NCBI RefSeq assembly: GCF_010470665.1 | Contig: NZ_VOPZ01000007.1 | Location: 414,180-478,179 of the forward strand | DNA length: 64,000 nucleotides | DNA from: Desulfovibrio sp. JC022 | Lineage (GTDB): Bacteria; Desulfobacterota; Desulfovibrionia; Desulfovibrionales; Desulfovibrionaceae | Direction of reading: 5' to 3' | Shown here: in pieces, positions 43,754 to 53,314 of the stretch | How positions within the stretch are numbered: position 1 is the first letter of the stretch | Layout: the number at the start of each line of letters is the position of its first letter | The notes under the pieces: model-generated | Databases searched by the model: none | What the model saw: the letters and a program-made list of their open reading frames with translations, nothing else | What the model was told of the DNA's origin: nothing | Position numbers and translations under genes: made by a program

Positions 43754-46036
43754 CTACTCGTCGCGCCTCCGCATAGACGGTGGATTTCCGATCACAATAC
43801 CAAGCAACACTGCAATTACCAGCAATTCAAAAATATTCTCAAAGGTAGTAAAAAACTTGATCGACCCACTAAGCGGAATTATTCCGTATCCTGTTGTTGT
43901 AACAGTATACATTGAATAAAACATTGAGTCGACAAGGGTAATAGCATCCGAATAATGAAGCGGATCTTTCACGTAGACATTTGACAAAGCAGGAGACGTC
44001 TCAGTCAGCACTACAATTGAAGCTCTTAGGTCATTATTTCTTATAAGCTTCTTCGTTTCCGGTAATATCTCTTCTTTTAAGGCAGGAAGACTTAGCTCAG
44101 AAACATAATCATTACTTACTGAAACAACAGAAATCTCCGCTTCTATTGGACAAGATTCTATAGAACTTCTAATGAAAGACCTTGTTCTCTCCGCCCTGGC
44201 TTTAGCTAATTCATAATTACTTGAAAATTTGGAATTATTCGTTGCAATAGGCACACCATCAGCAACACCAATAACTTGTACGTGAGGAATACTCGCGTCG
44301 GATAAAACGCCCCTCAAATCTTTTAAGAATTCTTTCCTTTCGAAAAATTCCGTACCATTGCGATCTCCACCAACTGATACAAATTGAATCGGGTGCTCGT
44401 TGGCAAAATTAGATTTTACATCTGATTCTCCCTGTTCGTGGGGTATAACATAATATCCTATCAGCGTCGCATTTTGCCACTCTCCCCTTACAAATGGTGT
44501 TGGCATGTTCTCTTCAGTAAAAGCAATTTGCGGACCACGAAAAGCAACCCAATACCTGATTCGGTCGGCAAGCTTATTGCGAAACGAATTACTACCGTCT
44601 TCGCCATCAATAATCCCTGCATACTCCTTCTCAAGCACATTCCGAACTTCCGCTATAAGCTCATCAACTGTCCAATATGATTTTTCTACTGTTGCATTAA
44701 AATTATTTTCAATTTTAACTTTACCCTTATAAGCATACTCCAACGAATCATCTAAATCACTCAACCTGATTCTATATTTTGCCCTTTTGTATATGTCAGG
44801 AGTCGGTTGCTCATAATCTTTAAACCCCGGCAATCTAGCTGATTGCATCTCTACGTCACCTTCTCCATTAGCGGCACTGGCAATATTTCGCCTATCTTCG
44901 GAAAGATATATAAAACCAAAAAAAATACCCACAAATACCAGCACGAATATAGAACAAACAACGTTAAGCCAAAGAGAGGATAAAGATCTTCTATTAATGA
45001 CAACCAACGAAAGGCAGTGGACAAACAACCCAAGTGTCATAAGGGCTTTTTGCCAAGCCGCAAACTGCACTGTCGCCACTCCCCCTGTATGGGCTAATAT
45101 ATACTCAGCAATTAATGGCACCAGATATGGACCAATAGTGATAAAAACCATTAGAGACATCAGGTTTGACATATTATTTACAAGAAAAATAATCCATTCA
45201 TTATCTTTAATCTCTTTGGGTCCCCTGACGATCCAACTTGAAACCCTCAAAAAGTATGCAGTCGGAATCGAAAAAATTAAGATTGTAGCCCCAAGAAGAT
45301 AGAGTAAAAAGTCTCTATCACTCTCCCAACAGAACTTTTCAAGATAGATATATTCTAAACCCTGAATGCCCTTTCCCCAGTAAAACACAAAAGAAAATTC
45401 GAGCACGATTAGAAAGCCTATGATTGGGACAAGAAATTCCCACAGCCAGAATTTTACCTCTTTGTTGAAACGGCTTAAATCTACGCGATCACCCTTTTCC
45501 AAGCTATCAATCTTATCTTTCCAAAACTTACTCCACTCCCAATATTTCTTCCTATTTTTGCATGCCCACAAAAAATATAAAAATGAATACACCAGCAGTC
45601 CCACGGATATCCAAAACCGCAAATCAAAATCGGTTACGGTTTTCGGAAGCCCCCCCCGCATAGTGTAGAAACCTATAAAGGTAAGTAAAATAACAACGCC
45701 AGCCACCCCCACTGCCACAAAAAACATCTTAGATTTTTGTAAAATCGGAACTTGAGAATCCTTCTGATTTATAACACCTTCAATGTGAGTGACACCTTGC
45801 TGTATACTATTCTTTATATCTTTAACTGATTGCTCATTTTGATCACTTATATCTAATAACAGCTGGCGGTTACCTTCTACCAGTTCAGTAAGCGAAGAAT
45901 CCATATTATTAGTGCTGCCCTCTTCTATCTCCCCAAAAACTTCAGTATCTCCTTCACTTACACTGACACCCTCTGCTTCACTTGAGCTCTCACCAACCCC
46001 ACCTTGATCCGGCTTATTATTTGAACCATCTGACAT
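43754..46036 (-). CDS. Potassium-channel-like membrane protein with OmpA-like domain
   Basis: The 760-residue protein has an acidic N-terminal tail and coiled region (1-100), seven hydrophobic helices (about 104-126, 138-160, 195-220, 240-262, 285-310, 330-350, 357-378) and a roughly 310-residue soluble region. A channel pore follows: SMFYSMYTVTTTGYG with the potassium selectivity filter TTTGYG at 713-718, then a final helix ending near 750. Inside the soluble region VIGVADGVP..NYELAKARAERTRSFI resembles the OmpA-type peptidoglycan-binding motif. If helix 7 is the outer pore helix, this domain sits in the periplasmic turret. Function is unknown; AT-rich and probably transferred. Confidence 0.65.
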   Translation of the reverse strand: MSDGSNNKPDQGGVGESSSEAEGVSVSEGDTEVFGEIEEGSTNNMDSSLTELVEGNRQLLLDISDQNEQSVKDIKNSIQQGVTHIEGVINQKDSQVPILQKSKMFFVAVGVAGVVILLTFIGFYTMRGGLPKTVTDFDLRFWISVGLLVYSFLYFLWACKNRKKYWEWSKFWKDKIDSLEKGDRVDLSRFNKEVKFWLWEFLVPIIGFLIVLEFSFVFYWGKGIQGLEYIYLEKFCWESDRDFLLYLLGATILIFSIPTAYFLRVSSWIVRGPKEIKDNEWIIFLVNNMSNLMSLMVFITIGPYLVPLIAEYILAHTGGVATVQFAAWQKALMTLGLFVHCLSLVVINRRSLSSLWLNVVCSIFVLVFVGIFFGFIYLSEDRRNIASAANGEGDVEMQSARLPGFKDYEQPTPDIYKRAKYRIRLSDLDDSLEYAYKGKVKIENNFNATVEKSYWTVDELIAEVRNVLEKEYAGIIDGEDGSNSFRNKLADRIRYWVAFRGPQIAFTEENMPTPFVRGEWQNATLIGYYVIPHEQGESDVKSNFANEHPIQFVSVGGDRNGTEFFERKEFLKDLRGVLSDASIPHVQVIGVADGVPIATNNSKFSSNYELAKARAERTRSFIRSSIESCPIEAEISVVSVSNDYVSELSLPALKEEILPETKKLIRNNDLRASIVVLTETSPALSNVYVKDPLHYSDAITLVDSMFYSMYTVTTTGYGIIPLSGSIKFFTTFENIFELLVIAVLLGIVIGNPPSMRRRDE

Positions 46037-46270
46037 ATCAACCCCATATTTATTAATGTTTTACCTCGAATCAAATCACATATTATTTTCTTACATAAAT
46101 ATCAATTAATAAATCAAACTATACACTATACACAAACACAGCCAAATATTTTAAAACAATACCGCATAAAAATACTTAATTATAAATCTCCCCCTTATCT
46201 CTGTACATTTGGGGACAAAATGCTACTCCTACGCAATGCATTGCCAAGAAAAGCTGGTATTTACCCAACA
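46037..46270. other. AT-rich intergenic stretch without a gene
   Basis: The 234 bases upstream of the channel gene are strongly AT-rich. No gene, tRNA or clear promoter pair was identified. Confidence 0.4.
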
Positions 46271-46308
46271 ATAAAAAACCGGCCCAAGCTTCAAGCTCGG
46301 GCCGGTTT
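46271..46308 (-). terminator. Terminator of the decarboxylase/antiporter operon
   Basis: Minus-strand AAACCGGCCC pairs perfectly with GGGCCGGTTT (inner AAGCTT/AAGCTT stem), followed by TTTTATT. Confidence 0.88.
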
Positions 46309-46358
46309 CATTCATACAAACCGAAAGTTCTACCTTAATGATTCACTCCAATATCACA

Positions 46359-47696
46359 CTAACTCAACTCCTTCATCTTCCGCTCAAATTCAGTCCGATC
46401 CTTACCTACATAGAAGATGAAAGTGCAGAGCATGACTATCATGCAGCCGATTAGCGCGTCTTTGGCTGCGCCGGAAAGTGCGATGAGACAGAATCCGCAG
46501 GCCAGTAATGCGGATGCGATCTGTAACCATGCCTTTTTGGCGTGGAAACCGTAACGACGCAATAGGTTGAGTGCAGAGTAAAAATACGGTGGCAGAGTCA
46601 GCAATACGGCTATGGACGCGATATTACCGAACAAGGACTGGGTGTTGCCGCCCTTGGAAAGCAACATCAGCACCACCAAGAGCACGCTCATCATGATTGA
46701 TGAAAATATTAAGCCCATAACCGGGGTTCCGTGGTGGTTTTTGCGCCCGAAAACTTCAGGCAATGTTCCATCGCTTGCGGCCCTTGAACCGGCCTGTGAG
46801 ACCAGCATCATCCATGAGCCGAGCGAGGCCAGACAGGCAAAAGCGGTTACAGCGGAAACGATTTTTGGAACATACGCAGAAAATGGCATCCCCGCACAAA
46901 TATGGCCCATTGCCAAAGAAAAAGGTGCCCCTGACGCAGCCATTTTGTCAGCCGGAAACATACCGGATATGGCGGTGCAGGAAAGGATATAAACCACCCC
47001 GGCCAATGCGGTGCCGATCATGGTTGATAAGGGGATTGTGCGTTTTGGATTCTTAACCACAGCAGTGTTTACGGCCGCACTTTCCACCCCGATAAAACTC
47101 CAGATGCATAAGATGATTGCCGCCAATACTGCTGAGTCCGGGGTATGTCCCTGAACCAACCAGTTGGCGTTGAACTGGGCCGAATCAAAGAACGCCCAGC
47201 CTGCTGTTCCGGTAATTATCACCGGGATCAACAACAAGACGACTCCCACAGAAACCAATCGGCCGATCCAATCCGCGCCGAGGATGTTGATTCCGGTAAA
47301 GAACCAGATGATCGCGATGGAAGTAATGCCGGATGCAATCGGGTCCTGCAAAGCTGGAAAGAATACAGAGAGATAATCCACCCCGGTAATGGCAATTGCC
47401 AGATTCCCGATCCAGTTGGCGTGGTAATAGAGAAGCCCGGACTGATACCCGAGAATAGGTGCCACCTCACCGGAGTAAGCAATGGGACCGCCCTCCTGCG
47501 GATCTTCCATGCCCAGACGCGAATATACGTAGGCCAAGGCCAGCGCGCCGACCAGAGCCACACCCCAGCCGATGATGGAAATACTCCCGATGGAAGCAAG
47601 GTTTGCCGGGAGCAATGCAATGCCCGAACCCATCATGTTACCGGCGACTACCGCCGTACAAGCAACTACACCCATTTTCTTATGTTCAGCTGACAT
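46359..47696 (-). CDS. Basic amino acid/polyamine antiporter (AdiC/CadB/PotE family)
   Basis: From ATG 47696 (GGAGG 8 bases upstream) the protein has 445 residues and twelve predicted helices, the APC antiporter size. Helix 1 has the substrate-binding GNMMGSGIALLP motif, and helix 6 shows CIWSFIGVESAAVNTAVVKN, close to the AdiC/CadB gating region. It exchanges an external basic amino acid for its decarboxylation product. The decarboxylase encoded two genes upstream in the same operon strongly supports this; arginine/agmatine is favoured but lysine/cadaverine or ornithine/putrescine is possible. Confidence 0.85.
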   Translation of the reverse strand: MSAEHKKMGVVACTAVVAGNMMGSGIALLPANLASIGSISIIGWGVALVGALALAYVYSRLGMEDPQEGGPIAYSGEVAPILGYQSGLLYYHANWIGNLAIAITGVDYLSVFFPALQDPIASGITSIAIIWFFTGINILGADWIGRLVSVGVVLLLIPVIITGTAGWAFFDSAQFNANWLVQGHTPDSAVLAAIILCIWSFIGVESAAVNTAVVKNPKRTIPLSTMIGTALAGVVYILSCTAISGMFPADKMAASGAPFSLAMGHICAGMPFSAYVPKIVSAVTAFACLASLGSWMMLVSQAGSRAASDGTLPEVFGRKNHHGTPVMGLIFSSIMMSVLLVVLMLLSKGGNTQSLFGNIASIAVLLTLPPYFYSALNLLRRYGFHAKKAWLQIASALLACGFCLIALSGAAKDALIGCMIVMLCTFIFYVGKDRTEFERKMKELS

Positions 47697-47724
47697 ATCT
47701 TGTTCCTCCATGCCTTCGGCTACT

Positions 47725-49137
47725 TTACTTAAGTTCAGTATGCTTTCTCACTGCCCTGCCGTAAAAATAAAGCGGAACAGAGGTGAACACCACAACACCT
47801 ACTATTAAAAATCCGATATACCCTGCTGAAGCCATGAAACCTTCATCAAGTACTGTTTTGGGCGGAATAAAACCGAAAACAAATACAAATATACAGGTTA
47901 CGATTGCCAGTCCTGACACCAGCCATATTCCGGGCTTGCCACCGGGTATGGTGTAGCCCCTTTTCACGTCCGGTCGGCTGTAGCGCAGCTTGATGCCAGC
48001 CGCGAACATGAGCAGATACATGATCAGATAAAGCTGCACAGCCAAAGCGCTCATAAGCATGAACGCGCTGGAAACCGTGGGCATAAAAAGAATCGCACAG
48101 GAAACAATGGCTGACAGTCCGCTCTGAATGAGCAGGATGTTGGTAGGTATCCCGTATTTATTGGTCTTCCGCCAACGGCTTGGCAGATAACCTTCGCGGG
48201 CAACTTCACGAATCCCCTTGGACGGCCCCACCATCCAGGTGATGACCATGGTCAAGGCCCCGTAAGCCATCAAAAAACAAATGACCGGGGTCATGTATTC
48301 CATTTTATGAATCTGGAAGAGTTTATCGAAAGCCTGACAGACTCCGGCACTGAGACTGACCCCATCCGCCGGAACCACCATGGCGATAGCGAGTGAACCC
48401 AACGCGGAAAGGCCGATAATCAATGCACTGGCTGCAAAAATAGCCTTAGGATAATTGACAGCCGGATTACGCACTTCATTTACGTGTACTGCGGACATTT
48501 CCATACCTGTAAATGAAATAAGCATAGCCGCCAGCAGCATGAGTTGTTGCAAATTTTCAATGTCCGGCATAAGCGCGGCAGGGGTAAAAGGAATCTGAAC
48601 AGTACCACCGGATGCTACATGATCGATACCCAGCACAATAATCAAGATACCGGGAACGATTGTTCCGGCAATGGCACCTGAAGTACTGAAAAAGGCGGAT
48701 AATTTCATGTCCCGGAAATTCAGGAATGTCGCCAGCCACAAGGCAACCTGAATTACCGCCACAATGAACCATTTATTAGAGGCAAGCTGCGGATCAAAGG
48801 TATACGCAATGGCCGAACCAGCAAAAGCCAGCACCGCCGGAAACCATGGCAGGTTTTCCACCCACTGCATAAATATCGCAACAAAACCCCACTTGGGCCC
48901 AAAGGCCTCCTTTACCCACAGGTACACACCACCCTCATCATCCCAGCCCGAAGCCAGTTCAGCCGCCACAAGTGCCGAAGGAATGAAAAAGCTGAGTGAC
49001 CCTAGTGCCAGATAAAAAATCAACCCCCAGCCATACTCCGCCAGACCGGGCAAAGCACGTAGCGACAAAATTGCCGCTACGTTTATCATCATCAGAGTAA
49101 AAACTGATAATTTCTGTTTTGAATGTGACCGGCCCAT
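47725..49137 (-). CDS. APC-family amino acid antiporter, GadC-like
   Basis: A 470-residue twelve-helix transporter of the glutamate:GABA antiporter (GadC) subgroup: MMINVAAILSLRALPGLAEY in helix 1, AELASGWDDEGGVYLWVKEA, SFTGMEMSAVHVNEVRNPAV and GPSKGIREVAREGYLP. No glutamate decarboxylase is present in the window, so the counter-substrates are uncertain; it may serve the same decarboxylase as its neighbour. Its ATG follows the decarboxylase stop by one base, indicating coupling. Confidence 0.8.
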   Translation of the reverse strand: MGRSHSKQKLSVFTLMMINVAAILSLRALPGLAEYGWGLIFYLALGSLSFFIPSALVAAELASGWDDEGGVYLWVKEAFGPKWGFVAIFMQWVENLPWFPAVLAFAGSAIAYTFDPQLASNKWFIVAVIQVALWLATFLNFRDMKLSAFFSTSGAIAGTIVPGILIIVLGIDHVASGGTVQIPFTPAALMPDIENLQQLMLLAAMLISFTGMEMSAVHVNEVRNPAVNYPKAIFAASALIIGLSALGSLAIAMVVPADGVSLSAGVCQAFDKLFQIHKMEYMTPVICFLMAYGALTMVITWMVGPSKGIREVAREGYLPSRWRKTNKYGIPTNILLIQSGLSAIVSCAILFMPTVSSAFMLMSALAVQLYLIMYLLMFAAGIKLRYSRPDVKRGYTIPGGKPGIWLVSGLAIVTCIFVFVFGFIPPKTVLDEGFMASAGYIGFLIVGVVVFTSVPLYFYGRAVRKHTELK

Positions 49138-49138
49138 T

Positions 49139-51439
49139 CTACTTCTTCAGGCACATGGTTTTGAAGTATTTCTTGCCGTCTCTTTCAATGCGTTCAACGC
49201 CGTGGATATCACTTTCATATCCGGGGAATACATTTTCGAAATCCTGACGCGCCATGAGGTAATCGAATACAGGCTGAGCCTTATCATTAAGAATCTCCCC
49301 GCCCATAATTACGGGAATGCCGGGAGGGTAAGGAACCACCATAACAGCCGGGATGCGATCTTTCATTTCCGAGAGTTCGACATATTCGACATTTTTGCGG
49401 ACCACTGCGTGATAGGCTTCGGACGGCTTGATGGCCTGATCCGGGATAACCTGAAAAGCTGCCTGCATTTTGTCGAGCAGCTTGTGCTCCTTATAATAAT
49501 TGTGGATGGCGTTGCAGTGATCTTTCACGCCAACCCCGGCATATGTTTCGGGATAATCTTTAACCAGACCGGGCAGCACAACATCAAGCACCATATTGGC
49601 ATCATATACTTCTTTGAACTTGAGCAGCCCAGCCAGCAACGAGCCTTGCTTAGCTTTATTGGTGCCCATGGAATTGAGCATGAGAAAAGAATAGTAGTCG
49701 GTCTTTTCGCAGACAATGCCGTGGTTGATCAGATAGTCGGTAACAATGGATGCCGGGATACCTTCCTCTTCCATGGTTCCGTCTTTAAGCAGGCCGGGAG
49801 TTGTGAAGGTCAGCTTGATGGGATCGAGCATGGCGTATTCATCTTCCATGTCCTCGAAGCCATGCCAGTTATCCTTTGCGGAGAAGACCCACGGCTCCTG
49901 ATGCGTGCAGAGATATTCGGTGGATACGTCTTCAAACTTCTTGTAATCCTTGCCCACTAAAACTTTTTCCGGCTGCCACATTTCAAAAAACCAGCTGTCC
50001 TGTTCCTTCATTTCACTGGCGATCATGGAAACTTTCTTGCGCAGGTTTACAGCCTCAACCATGGTATCGTGCATGAGCACTTCACCGCTGTCCTCCATCA
50101 TCTTGGTGGCAACATCCAGAGAAGCAATCATGCTGTATTGAGGCGAAGTAGACCCGTGCATCATGTAAGATTCGTTAAGCTCGTCACGATCAATCTGCAC
50201 ATCACTACCGTCACGCACATGCAGCATGGAAGCCTGTGAAAAAGCGGTCAGCAGTTTATGGGTTGAGTGGGAGCAAAAAATGGGCGGATGATGCTCGTTA
50301 CGGTCATCATCTGCCATACCGAAATGATCTTTATACATAGGATGGAAACGGGCGTAGGCGTACCATGCTTCGTCAAAATGCAGGTTATCAACGCTTTTCT
50401 GAAGCTGTTTCTTGATATTGATAACGTTGTAGCAAACCCCGTCATAAGTGGAGTTGGTCAGCGCGGACATGCGCACGCTTTGCTTTTTAAGATCATCAGG
50501 AATCAGCTTATTTTCCCGCACCTTGGACTGGATGGATTCTTCGGAAAATTCAGAGAGACGACACGGCCCGATTATGCCCCGCTTGTTGCGCCGCGGTACC
50601 ATATAAATGGGATAGGCATCGGTGATGACCATGGCGTAGTTAAGCGACTTATGGCAATTGCGGTCCACAAAGGCGATATCGTCACGCACCAGCTGACTGC
50701 GCCAGATAATCTGGTTTACATTGGAAGTACCGTTAAGCACGTAGAAAGTATGATCGGCCCCGAATACACGAGCGGAATTGTTCTCGGCATCCCCTACAAC
50801 CCCGCTATGATCGAGCAGAGACCCCAGTTCGGGAACAGAGATAGACAGGTCGGAACGGAAAACATTTTCACCGTAAAATTTATGCATCGCCACCCCGGCA
50901 GGACTTTTAAGGAACCCTTCCCCGCCCATATGTCCCGGTGTGTGCCATGCATACTTGTAAGCCTCGGAATACTTGACCATTTCCCCGAAAAAGGAAGGAT
51001 AGACCGATGCGACATACTCCAGCAGTCTGGTTTCAATGCGTCCGGCCAGAAATTCAGCTGTTTCAGCACTCTTCCATAAGCATTCGTTGATTTTGCTCAA
51101 CACATCGGTGGAAATGCTCTCCATGGTAGCCCGCTCGGTAAGCAGAAAGACAGGTATATTTTTGTTGCGTTTGCGTATCTCGTTCAAAAGATGTTCCGGG
51201 CTGTCCTCTTCATCTTCTCTTTCAAAACGGATATCCCAATCAATAACCACCGCTCCTAGATCAGCGCGGGATATGAAAATTTCAATGGCATCTTCATAAC
51301 TGAATGAAGGATATACAGAGCATTCCTGTTCTGTGGCCAACTCATCTTCAAGACTGCGTAATCTAAGTCCTTCGTCATTATTAGCTTCAAACTGTGCCGA
51401 AACAATCAGAACAGGCCACATATGCTTTGTAATTTTCAT
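49139..51439 (-). CDS. Inducible Orn/Lys/Arg decarboxylase (AdiA-like)
   Basis: From ATG 51439 (GGAG 7 bases upstream) the enzyme has 766 residues, nearest in length to biodegradative arginine decarboxylase. It comprises the receiver-like wing domain (1-150), the PLP fold with the lysine in SHSTHKLLTAFSQASML and substrate region HFDEAWYAYARF, and the C-terminal domain. It removes CO2 from a basic amino acid, consuming a proton. With the two antiporters encoded downstream it makes a classic acid-resistance or energy-conserving cycle. Arginine is preferred by overall look; lysine or ornithine is not excluded. Confidence 0.85.
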   Translation of the reverse strand: MKITKHMWPVLIVSAQFEANNDEGLRLRSLEDELATEQECSVYPSFSYEDAIEIFISRADLGAVVIDWDIRFEREDEEDSPEHLLNEIRKRNKNIPVFLLTERATMESISTDVLSKINECLWKSAETAEFLAGRIETRLLEYVASVYPSFFGEMVKYSEAYKYAWHTPGHMGGEGFLKSPAGVAMHKFYGENVFRSDLSISVPELGSLLDHSGVVGDAENNSARVFGADHTFYVLNGTSNVNQIIWRSQLVRDDIAFVDRNCHKSLNYAMVITDAYPIYMVPRRNKRGIIGPCRLSEFSEESIQSKVRENKLIPDDLKKQSVRMSALTNSTYDGVCYNVINIKKQLQKSVDNLHFDEAWYAYARFHPMYKDHFGMADDDRNEHHPPIFCSHSTHKLLTAFSQASMLHVRDGSDVQIDRDELNESYMMHGSTSPQYSMIASLDVATKMMEDSGEVLMHDTMVEAVNLRKKVSMIASEMKEQDSWFFEMWQPEKVLVGKDYKKFEDVSTEYLCTHQEPWVFSAKDNWHGFEDMEDEYAMLDPIKLTFTTPGLLKDGTMEEEGIPASIVTDYLINHGIVCEKTDYYSFLMLNSMGTNKAKQGSLLAGLLKFKEVYDANMVLDVVLPGLVKDYPETYAGVGVKDHCNAIHNYYKEHKLLDKMQAAFQVIPDQAIKPSEAYHAVVRKNVEYVELSEMKDRIPAVMVVPYPPGIPVIMGGEILNDKAQPVFDYLMARQDFENVFPGYESDIHGVERIERDGKKYFKTMCLKK

Positions 51440-51542
51440 ACAGTCACTCCCCAATATTTAGTGGTTAGTCAGCAAAAACACCCTTTTAAATATTTTTTTA
51501 TTAAGACCAGCAGTACACTACTTTATTAATTAAGACCATCTC

Positions 51543-51576
51543 CAAAAAAAACGGCCCGAACATCAAGCCCGGACCG
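51543..51576 (-). terminator. Terminator of the transporter/acetyl-beta-lysine operon
   Basis: Minus-strand CGGTCCG pairs with CGGGCCG (one G-U) and is followed by eight T. Confidence 0.75.
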
Positions 51577-51611
51577 GTTTTTACTCCACAAAACAAAAAG
51601 AGAATCAGTAA

Positions 51612-52451
51612 CTACTTACCCAGCCATTTTTTCAGCAATTCAGGATGACTGTCCAAAAAGGCCTGCGCATTCTTCAGCGGATCAGCACCCTCTTCTTCAT
51701 TTTTAAACATCTCAGCCTGCATCACGCCGATGTCCCAATAAATGCGATCCAAAATTGCAGCAGCTTCGGGGTAATCATCAGCAAATCCTTTGCGTGTGAT
51801 GGTCACGATTTCTTCATCACCACCCAAAACACCTTTAGGATCTTCCAGATATTTCAACTCCCAACGACCAAACTTCCAATGCGGAGACCAGCCGGTAACA
51901 ACGACCCATTTGTTCTGACGAATAGCATCACCAAGCAAGGCGGTCATAGCTGCACCGCTGCTGTCTTTAAGCTCAAGGTCAAGACCATATTCCTTGACCG
52001 CTTTTTCTGAAAGAAGCATCAGTCCGGCACTGGGAGCAATACCTACAATCTCACCATCAAATTTATCCTTATTGGCATTTAGTTCCGTAATTGAGTCGAT
52101 AGTCACATATTTGGGGACAACCCAGCCCAACCTTGCGCCCTTGGTGTTGGCTCCGTAATTTACAACCTTATCCTTAACTTTGTCATAGTAAGGAGCGTGG
52201 GTGGCGGGAAGCCATGCAGCGAGAGTGGCATCAGCTTCGCCCATTTCAAGTGCCTTCCACATGGTCGCAATTGAAACCATCAGAATTTCAGAATCATACC
52301 CGGCGCGATCAAGGACCGCAGCTGCCAGATTAGTGGACGTAATAGCGCACGCATAGGCAGGAGTAACCAGCTTAATACTCGGTCTCTCGGCAAATGCATT
52401 TGTAGAAAGAAGAACAAGCAGTAGAACTAAAGGCAAAATCCGTTTCAACAT
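51612..52451 (-). CDS. Glycine betaine/choline-type ABC substrate-binding protein (OpuAC family)
   Basis: From ATG 52451 (AGGGG 5 bases upstream) the protein has 279 residues with a signal peptide (cleavage near AFAE, residue 20). OpuAC features include IKLVTPAYACAITSTNLAAA, EMGEADATLAAWLPATHAPY, ARLGWVVPKYV and VVVTGWSPHWKFGRWELKYL, the last rich in the aromatic residues that cage a quaternary ammonium group. It is the last gene after ablB; no cognate permease or ATPase is nearby. It most likely binds betaine or a related osmolyte. Confidence 0.82.
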   Translation of the reverse strand: MLKRILPLVLLLVLLSTNAFAERPSIKLVTPAYACAITSTNLAAAVLDRAGYDSEILMVSIATMWKALEMGEADATLAAWLPATHAPYYDKVKDKVVNYGANTKGARLGWVVPKYVTIDSITELNANKDKFDGEIVGIAPSAGLMLLSEKAVKEYGLDLELKDSSGAAMTALLGDAIRQNKWVVVTGWSPHWKFGRWELKYLEDPKGVLGGDEEIVTITRKGFADDYPEAAAILDRIYWDIGVMQAEMFKNEEEGADPLKNAQAFLDSHPELLKKWLGK

Positions 52452-52480
52452 ACAAACCCCTAAACTTAATTTAAAAATCA

Positions 52481-53314
52481 TCACAAAACTTTATACCACA
52501 CATTCATGGATTCCAGACTGCCGCTAATATTCGTATTATTGAGCAGCCGTCCTGAGAACTCATAATCCCCTTTGGAAAACAAAGAATTAATTCCATATGA
52601 ACAAGCCCGGGCGATGGTGAAAAAACATTTGATCCCGGACTTTGAACAATCATCCTCAAGGGACCGCAACAACGTTCCGGCAATCCCCGCCTTGCGGTAA
52701 TCGGGATTAACTGCGAAATCGGTCATCTCTGCGCTGTTTCCGTCAGCAGCCACTTCCGCTGAAGCAGCACCTACAAGGCTATCCCCTTTATAAACTCCCA
52801 TAAAACGCACGCCATCCCTCATTTCCTGACAAATAAAATCAGGATCAGTAATGGGAAACGGGTAAGTTTTAAAAGTTTGACCGTAAAGTTGTGCCAGCGC
52901 GTGCGCATCTTCCGTCCCGAGTCTACGCATCAGCAGGCTGCTTGACAGAGTCGAAGAGTTCCCTTTTCCTTTTTTGCTTTCGGCAACAGAAATTACACGA
53001 TCAAGCTCCTGCCTATCGCTCTGCTCTTTACGCCACATGTAGCGATAAAAACTCAGGAAAACACCGTCATCGCTGCTAAACATTCCCGGAACCTGCGCCT
53101 CTTTCTCAAATCCGCAGGAGAGAAAAGGCAAAACCTGCGACTTTGGAACTTTAGCAAAAATCTTGGAAAGATCCTCAGTCACAGCCATGCTGATGAGCTC
53201 ATCAACAATCTCCGGCCCGTCTTCAGCTGCCAATGACATCAAATAAATACGGTCATTATATGCCCCCATCTGGACAGTACTTTTGCCCACAGTCAGGATG
53301 GAATCATGCGACAT
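52481..53314 (-). CDS. ablB: Beta-lysine N-acetyltransferase
   Basis: A 277-residue protein whose C-terminal half is a GNAT fold ([20 protein letters not shown], then [20 protein letters not shown] as the acetyl-CoA-binding motif). The N-terminal half is the AblB-specific region. It acetylates beta-lysine to N-epsilon-acetyl-beta-lysine, a compatible solute. The assignment rests on its 11-base overlap with the lysine 2,3-aminomutase gene, the canonical ablAB arrangement of methanogens, some green sulfur bacteria and others. Confidence 0.88.
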   Translation of the reverse strand: MSHDSILTVGKSTVQMGAYNDRIYLMSLAAEDGPEIVDELISMAVTEDLSKIFAKVPKSQVLPFLSCGFEKEAQVPGMFSSDDGVFLSFYRYMWRKEQSDRQELDRVISVAESKKGKGNSSTLSSSLLMRRLGTEDAHALAQLYGQTFKTYPFPITDPDFICQEMRDGVRFMGVYKGDSLVGAASAEVAADGNSAEMTDFAVNPDYRKAGIAGTLLRSLEDDCSKSGIKCFFTIARACSYGINSLFSKGDYEFSGRLLNNTNISGSLESMNVWYKVL

